Position numbers and translations under genes: made by a program
Assembly: GCA_964469555.1 (NCBI GenBank)
Contig: CAYYAQ010000016.1
Span: 1 to 52,860, forward strand
Origin: CAYYAQ01 sp964469555
GTDB taxonomy: Bacteria; Planctomycetota; UBA1135; UBA2386
Direction: 5' to 3'
DNA: 52,860 bases
The notes under the pieces: generated by a model
The model's input: the letters and a program-made list of their open reading frames with translations, nothing else
What the model was told of the DNA's origin: nothing
Database searches by the model: none
Shown here: in pieces, positions 50,633-52,860 of the stretch
How the letters are laid out: every line of letters begins with the position of its first letter
How positions within the stretch are numbered: the first letter of the stretch is position 1

Positions 50633-52109
50633 ATGACCGCTACCAAAGACACACTGAACGACTTCAAGGTCAAGGACCTGAACCTCACCGACTGGGGCCG
50701 CAAAGAGATCGACATGGCCGAGATCGAGATGCCCGGCCTCATGGCTCTGCGCGCCGAATACAAGGGCGAGCAACCACTCGCAGGCGCGCGGATCATGGGC
50801 TCGCTGCACATGACGATTCAGACCGCCGTGCTGATCGAGACGCTGACCGCGCTCGGTGCCCAGGTGCGCTGGGCGTCGTGCAACATCTTCTCGACGCAGG
50901 ATCACGCCGCCGCCGCGGTCGCCATCGGCCCCACCGGCACCGTAGACAACCCGGAAGGCGTGCCGGTGTTCGCCTGGATGGGCGAGTCCCTCGAAGAGTA
51001 CTGGTGGTGCACCGAGCAGGCGCTGACCTGGCCGGACGGCCCGCCGAACATGATCCTAGACGACGGTGGCGACGCCACCATGATGATCCTGAAGGGCGCC
51101 GAGTGGGAGTCCAAGGGCGTCCCGACTCCGACCGACGACGACGCGGAAGACTGGGCCGAGCTTCTCAAGCTGATGGCCAAGTCCTGCACCGGGGACAAGT
51201 GGCAGAACATCCGCTCGTCCATCAAGGGCGTGTCGGAAGAGACCACCACCGGAGTCCACCGCCTCTACCAGATGCAGAAGGCGGGCGAGTTGCCGTTCCC
51301 GGCGATGAACGTCAACGACTCGGTGACGAAGAGCAAGTTCGACAACGTCTACGGCTGCCGACACTCGCTCGTCGACGGCATCATGCGGGCGACGGACGTC
51401 ATGCTGGCCGGCAAGGTCGCCGTCGTCTGCGGCTACGGCGACGTCGGCAAGGGCTCTGCCCAGTCACTGCGCGCACAGGGTGCCCGCGTCATCGTGACCG
51501 AGATCGACCCGATCTGCGCGCTGCAGGCGCTGATGGAAGGCTACGAGGTCAACACGCTGGCGAACCACGTCGCCACCGCTGACGTGTTCGTGACGACGAC
51601 CGGCAACTACGACATCATCACCGCCGACGACATGGCGAAGATGAAGCACAACGCGATCGTCGGCAACATCGGCCACTTCGACAACGAANNNNNNNNNNAA
51701 CGAGATCGACATGGCTGGACTCGCGAAGATGGACGGCGTGACCAAGGTCAACATCAAGAACCCGCAGGAGCACGGCAACCAGGTCGACCAGTGGAACTTC
51801 GCCGACGGTCACTCGGTGATCGTTCTGGCCGAGGGTCGCCTGCTGAACCTCGGCTGCGCCACCGGACACCCGAGCTTCGTGATGTCGAACAGCTTCAGCA
51901 ACCAGGTCATCGCGCAGATCGAGCTGTTCAGGAACCCCACGGCCTACAAGAACGAGGTCTACGTGCTGCCGAAGCACCTCGACGAGAAGGTCGCGCGACT
52001 GCATCTCGACAAGTTGGGCGCAAAGTTGACGACGCTGACCAAGAAGCAGGCTGACTACATCAACGTGCCGATCGAAGGTCCTTACAAGCCGGAACACTAC
52101 CGGTACTAG
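50633..52109 (+). CDS. ahcY: S-adenosylhomocysteine hydrolase, interrupted by an assembly gap
   Basis: AhcY splits SAH into adenosine and homocysteine in the methyl cycle. The N-terminal part (DWGRKEIDMAEIEMPGLMAL, GARIMGSLHMTIQTAVLIET) and the NAD-binding part (LAGKVAVVCGYGDVGKGSAQ, ALMEGYEVNTLANHVATADV) read in one frame up to GNIGHFDNE. Ten Ns follow, and then NEIDMAGLAKMDGVTK to the C-terminal KPEHYRY end in a different phase. The conserved joint is GHFDNEIDMAGL, so nothing appears to be missing. The ATG at 50633 is 25 bp after the regulator gene and the pair is probably cotranscribed or coregulated. Confidence 0.93.
51689..51698. other. Assembly gap of 10 Ns
   Basis: Ten ambiguous bases lie inside ahcY. 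The left flank ends ACAACGAA and the right flank begins AACGAGATCG, which share AACGA, and the protein is continuous if the overlap is collapsed. The Ns are therefore a scaffolding placeholder and not missing sequence. Confidence 0.95.
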
Positions 52110-52129
52110 CAAGAACCAGTTCTCGATGA

Positions 52130-52165
52130 CGCGCCCTCGCTCCGGTTCTCCGGGATGAGGGCGCG
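52130..52165. terminator. Hairpin downstream of ahcY
   Basis: CGCGCCCTC (52130-52138) pairs perfectly with GAGGGCGCG (52157-52165), and a CCGG/CCGG inner stem extends it. There is no T run on either side, so it could act with Rho or as a bidirectional stop between ahcY and the convergent zinc-ribbon gene. The 107-bp gap holds nothing else I can see. Confidence 0.5.
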
Positions 52166-52216
52166 GCTCTGTACCAATCAGCGGTGGCGCAGCTCCCGCG
52201 CGAGTCCCCGGCGCCG

Positions 52217-52675
52217 CTACTCGTAGCTCCGCCTGCGGCTCGCGTACTGTTTCGCTCGCGCCAGGGTGAGGAGTCCCCCTCCCACCGAGACAACGATGAA
52301 CACGACACCGAACATGTTCATCCCGAAGGGCATCATGCTCAGCGCGAACAGGCCCATGACACACCCGCCGACCATCACGAAACCCGCGTTCGCGACGCTC
52401 GGCACGTGACTCCGTCCGTGCTTGTCCGTCCTCATCATCCCCTCGCGCTCCATGCTCCACTCGCGGTCGATCCGCTCGAGCTCGTTCTGCATCTTGATGG
52501 TCCAGACGTCGTCCTTCATCTCGTGAACGGCTTCGAGCACGCTGGTGAAGTACGCGCTGTCAGTCTTCTGGATCTCGAGGCGCGATTCGCAAAACGTGCA
52601 GGTGACGAATCGTGTCTTGTGGGGCACTTCGAGCGGCGCACCGCAGTTGTTGCAGGAGACGTTGAGAACTTTCAT
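52217..52675 (-). CDS. Small zinc-ribbon membrane protein
   Basis: The 152-residue product starts at the ATG at 52675. It opens with a zinc ribbon of two CxxC pairs, LNVSCNNCGAPLEVPHKTRF then VTCTFCESRLEIQ (about residues 6-33), followed by a helical stretch with charged residues (about 40-85). Two adjacent membrane helices (FVMVGGCVMGLFALSMMPFG and VVFIVVSVGGGLLTLARA) end in a basic tail. The order suggests a cytoplasmic metal-binding head on a hairpin anchor. The longer frame upstream lacks support. No family name is known to me. Confidence 0.7.
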   Translation of the reverse strand: MKVLNVSCNNCGAPLEVPHKTRFVTCTFCESRLEIQKTDSAYFTSVLEAVHEMKDDVWTIKMQNELERIDREWSMEREGMMRTDKHGRSHVPSVANAGFVMVGGCVMGLFALSMMPFGMNMFGVVFIVVSVGGGLLTLARAKQYASRRRSYE

Positions 52676-52775
52676 CGTGGACGGGAAAGAAGATCGAGTA
52701 GAGCACGCGCACGGCGAGCACTTCGGAGGATACCCTCTCGTCGCGCTGCGCACACGAGAGACGCCGCGCAGCGCC

Positions 52776-52860
52776 ATGACCCGAGTCATCTCCGCACAAG
52801 ACGTCACCGTCACGTTCCCGCAGGGCTTTCGCAAGCCGCCGTTCCAGGCACTCGACGGGC
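52776..52860 (+). CDS. ABC transporter ATP-binding protein, N-terminal start only
   Basis: Only the first 28 codons are inside the window: MTRVISAQDVTVTFPQGFRK and PPFQALDG. The pattern of an initial beta strand (VISAQDVTVTF) followed by ALDG is typical of the first residues of an ABC ATPase just before the Walker A loop. The start lies 100 bp from the divergent zinc-ribbon gene. The transported substrate cannot be told. Confidence 0.55.
   Translation, partial: MTRVISAQDVTVTFPQGFRKPPFQALDG

Noticed and set aside
1..52860. CRISPR array, insertion sequence, prophage or integrase
   Set aside because: I found no regularly spaced repeats, no transposase or integrase motifs and no phage structural genes. 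The tRNA-Leu has no partial duplicate nearby that would mark an attachment site.

Overview
The window is about 53 kb of high-GC bacterial DNA with short intergenic gaps, many GTG/TTG starts and frequent 1-4 bp gene overlaps. The mix of genes suggests a member of the Planctomycetota: a lipoprotein-type sulfatase, a kelch-mutarotase/sodium-symporter fusion, several large carboxypeptidase-regulatory-like secreted proteins, an exosortase-associated type of glycosyltransferase, and a glmU-prs-rplY-pth-rpsF-rpsR-rplI block. This is inference from gene content; there is no marker gene in the window that settles it. A run of 10 Ns inside ahcY shows that the sequence is a scaffolded draft.

Region 1 (1-10.7 kb, all minus strand) is a long housekeeping cluster, read from glmU through prs, rplY, pth, rpsF, rpsR, rplI, rimO, pgsA, pgpA, a degenerate PP2C-like membrane protein and a MazG-type pyrophosphohydrolase to priA, which runs off the left edge. 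Cell-wall sugar, PRPP, translation, phospholipid and replication-restart functions are packed with overlaps.

Region 2 (10.9-23.4 kb) holds surface and regulatory genes: a capsule-type transferase, two GT4-like glycosyltransferases, a large secreted multi-domain protein, a small secreted protein behind a long structured leader, an ECF sigma factor with its membrane partner, a TonB-like protein, a primary-type sigma factor with a variant promoter-recognition region, and a tail-anchored secreted protein with 10-residue repeats.

Region 3 (23.6-37.7 kb) mixes Fe-S/redox (mrp, a CxxC mini-protein, thioredoxin with a CQPC site), lipB, xseA-xseB, a site-2 protease, a ceramidase-like lipoprotein, a SirB1-like protein, tRNA-Leu(GAG) with a strong terminator, a large membrane-anchored unknown, an aminotransferase, and a notable pair: a YhaM-like OB fold fused to a DEDD exonuclease, followed 2 bp later by a SAMHD1-like HD hydrolase.

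Region 4 (37.7-49.5 kb) has a carboxypeptidase-regulatory-like protein with a possible small membrane protein behind it, two glycosyltransferases, an FHA protein, a sulfatase, and a probable sialic-acid/N-acylsugar operon (kelch mutarotase-symporter plus epimerase). It is studded with broken genes: an Rsm22-like methyltransferase, an alpha/beta hydrolase stub, membrane-protein and ABC-type remnants, and a frameshifted HNH-type protein.

Region 5 (49.5-52.9 kb) is a SahR-like regulator with a clear 20-bp palindromic operator in front of ahcY, then a small zinc-ribbon membrane protein and the first codons of an ABC transporter ATPase at the right edge.
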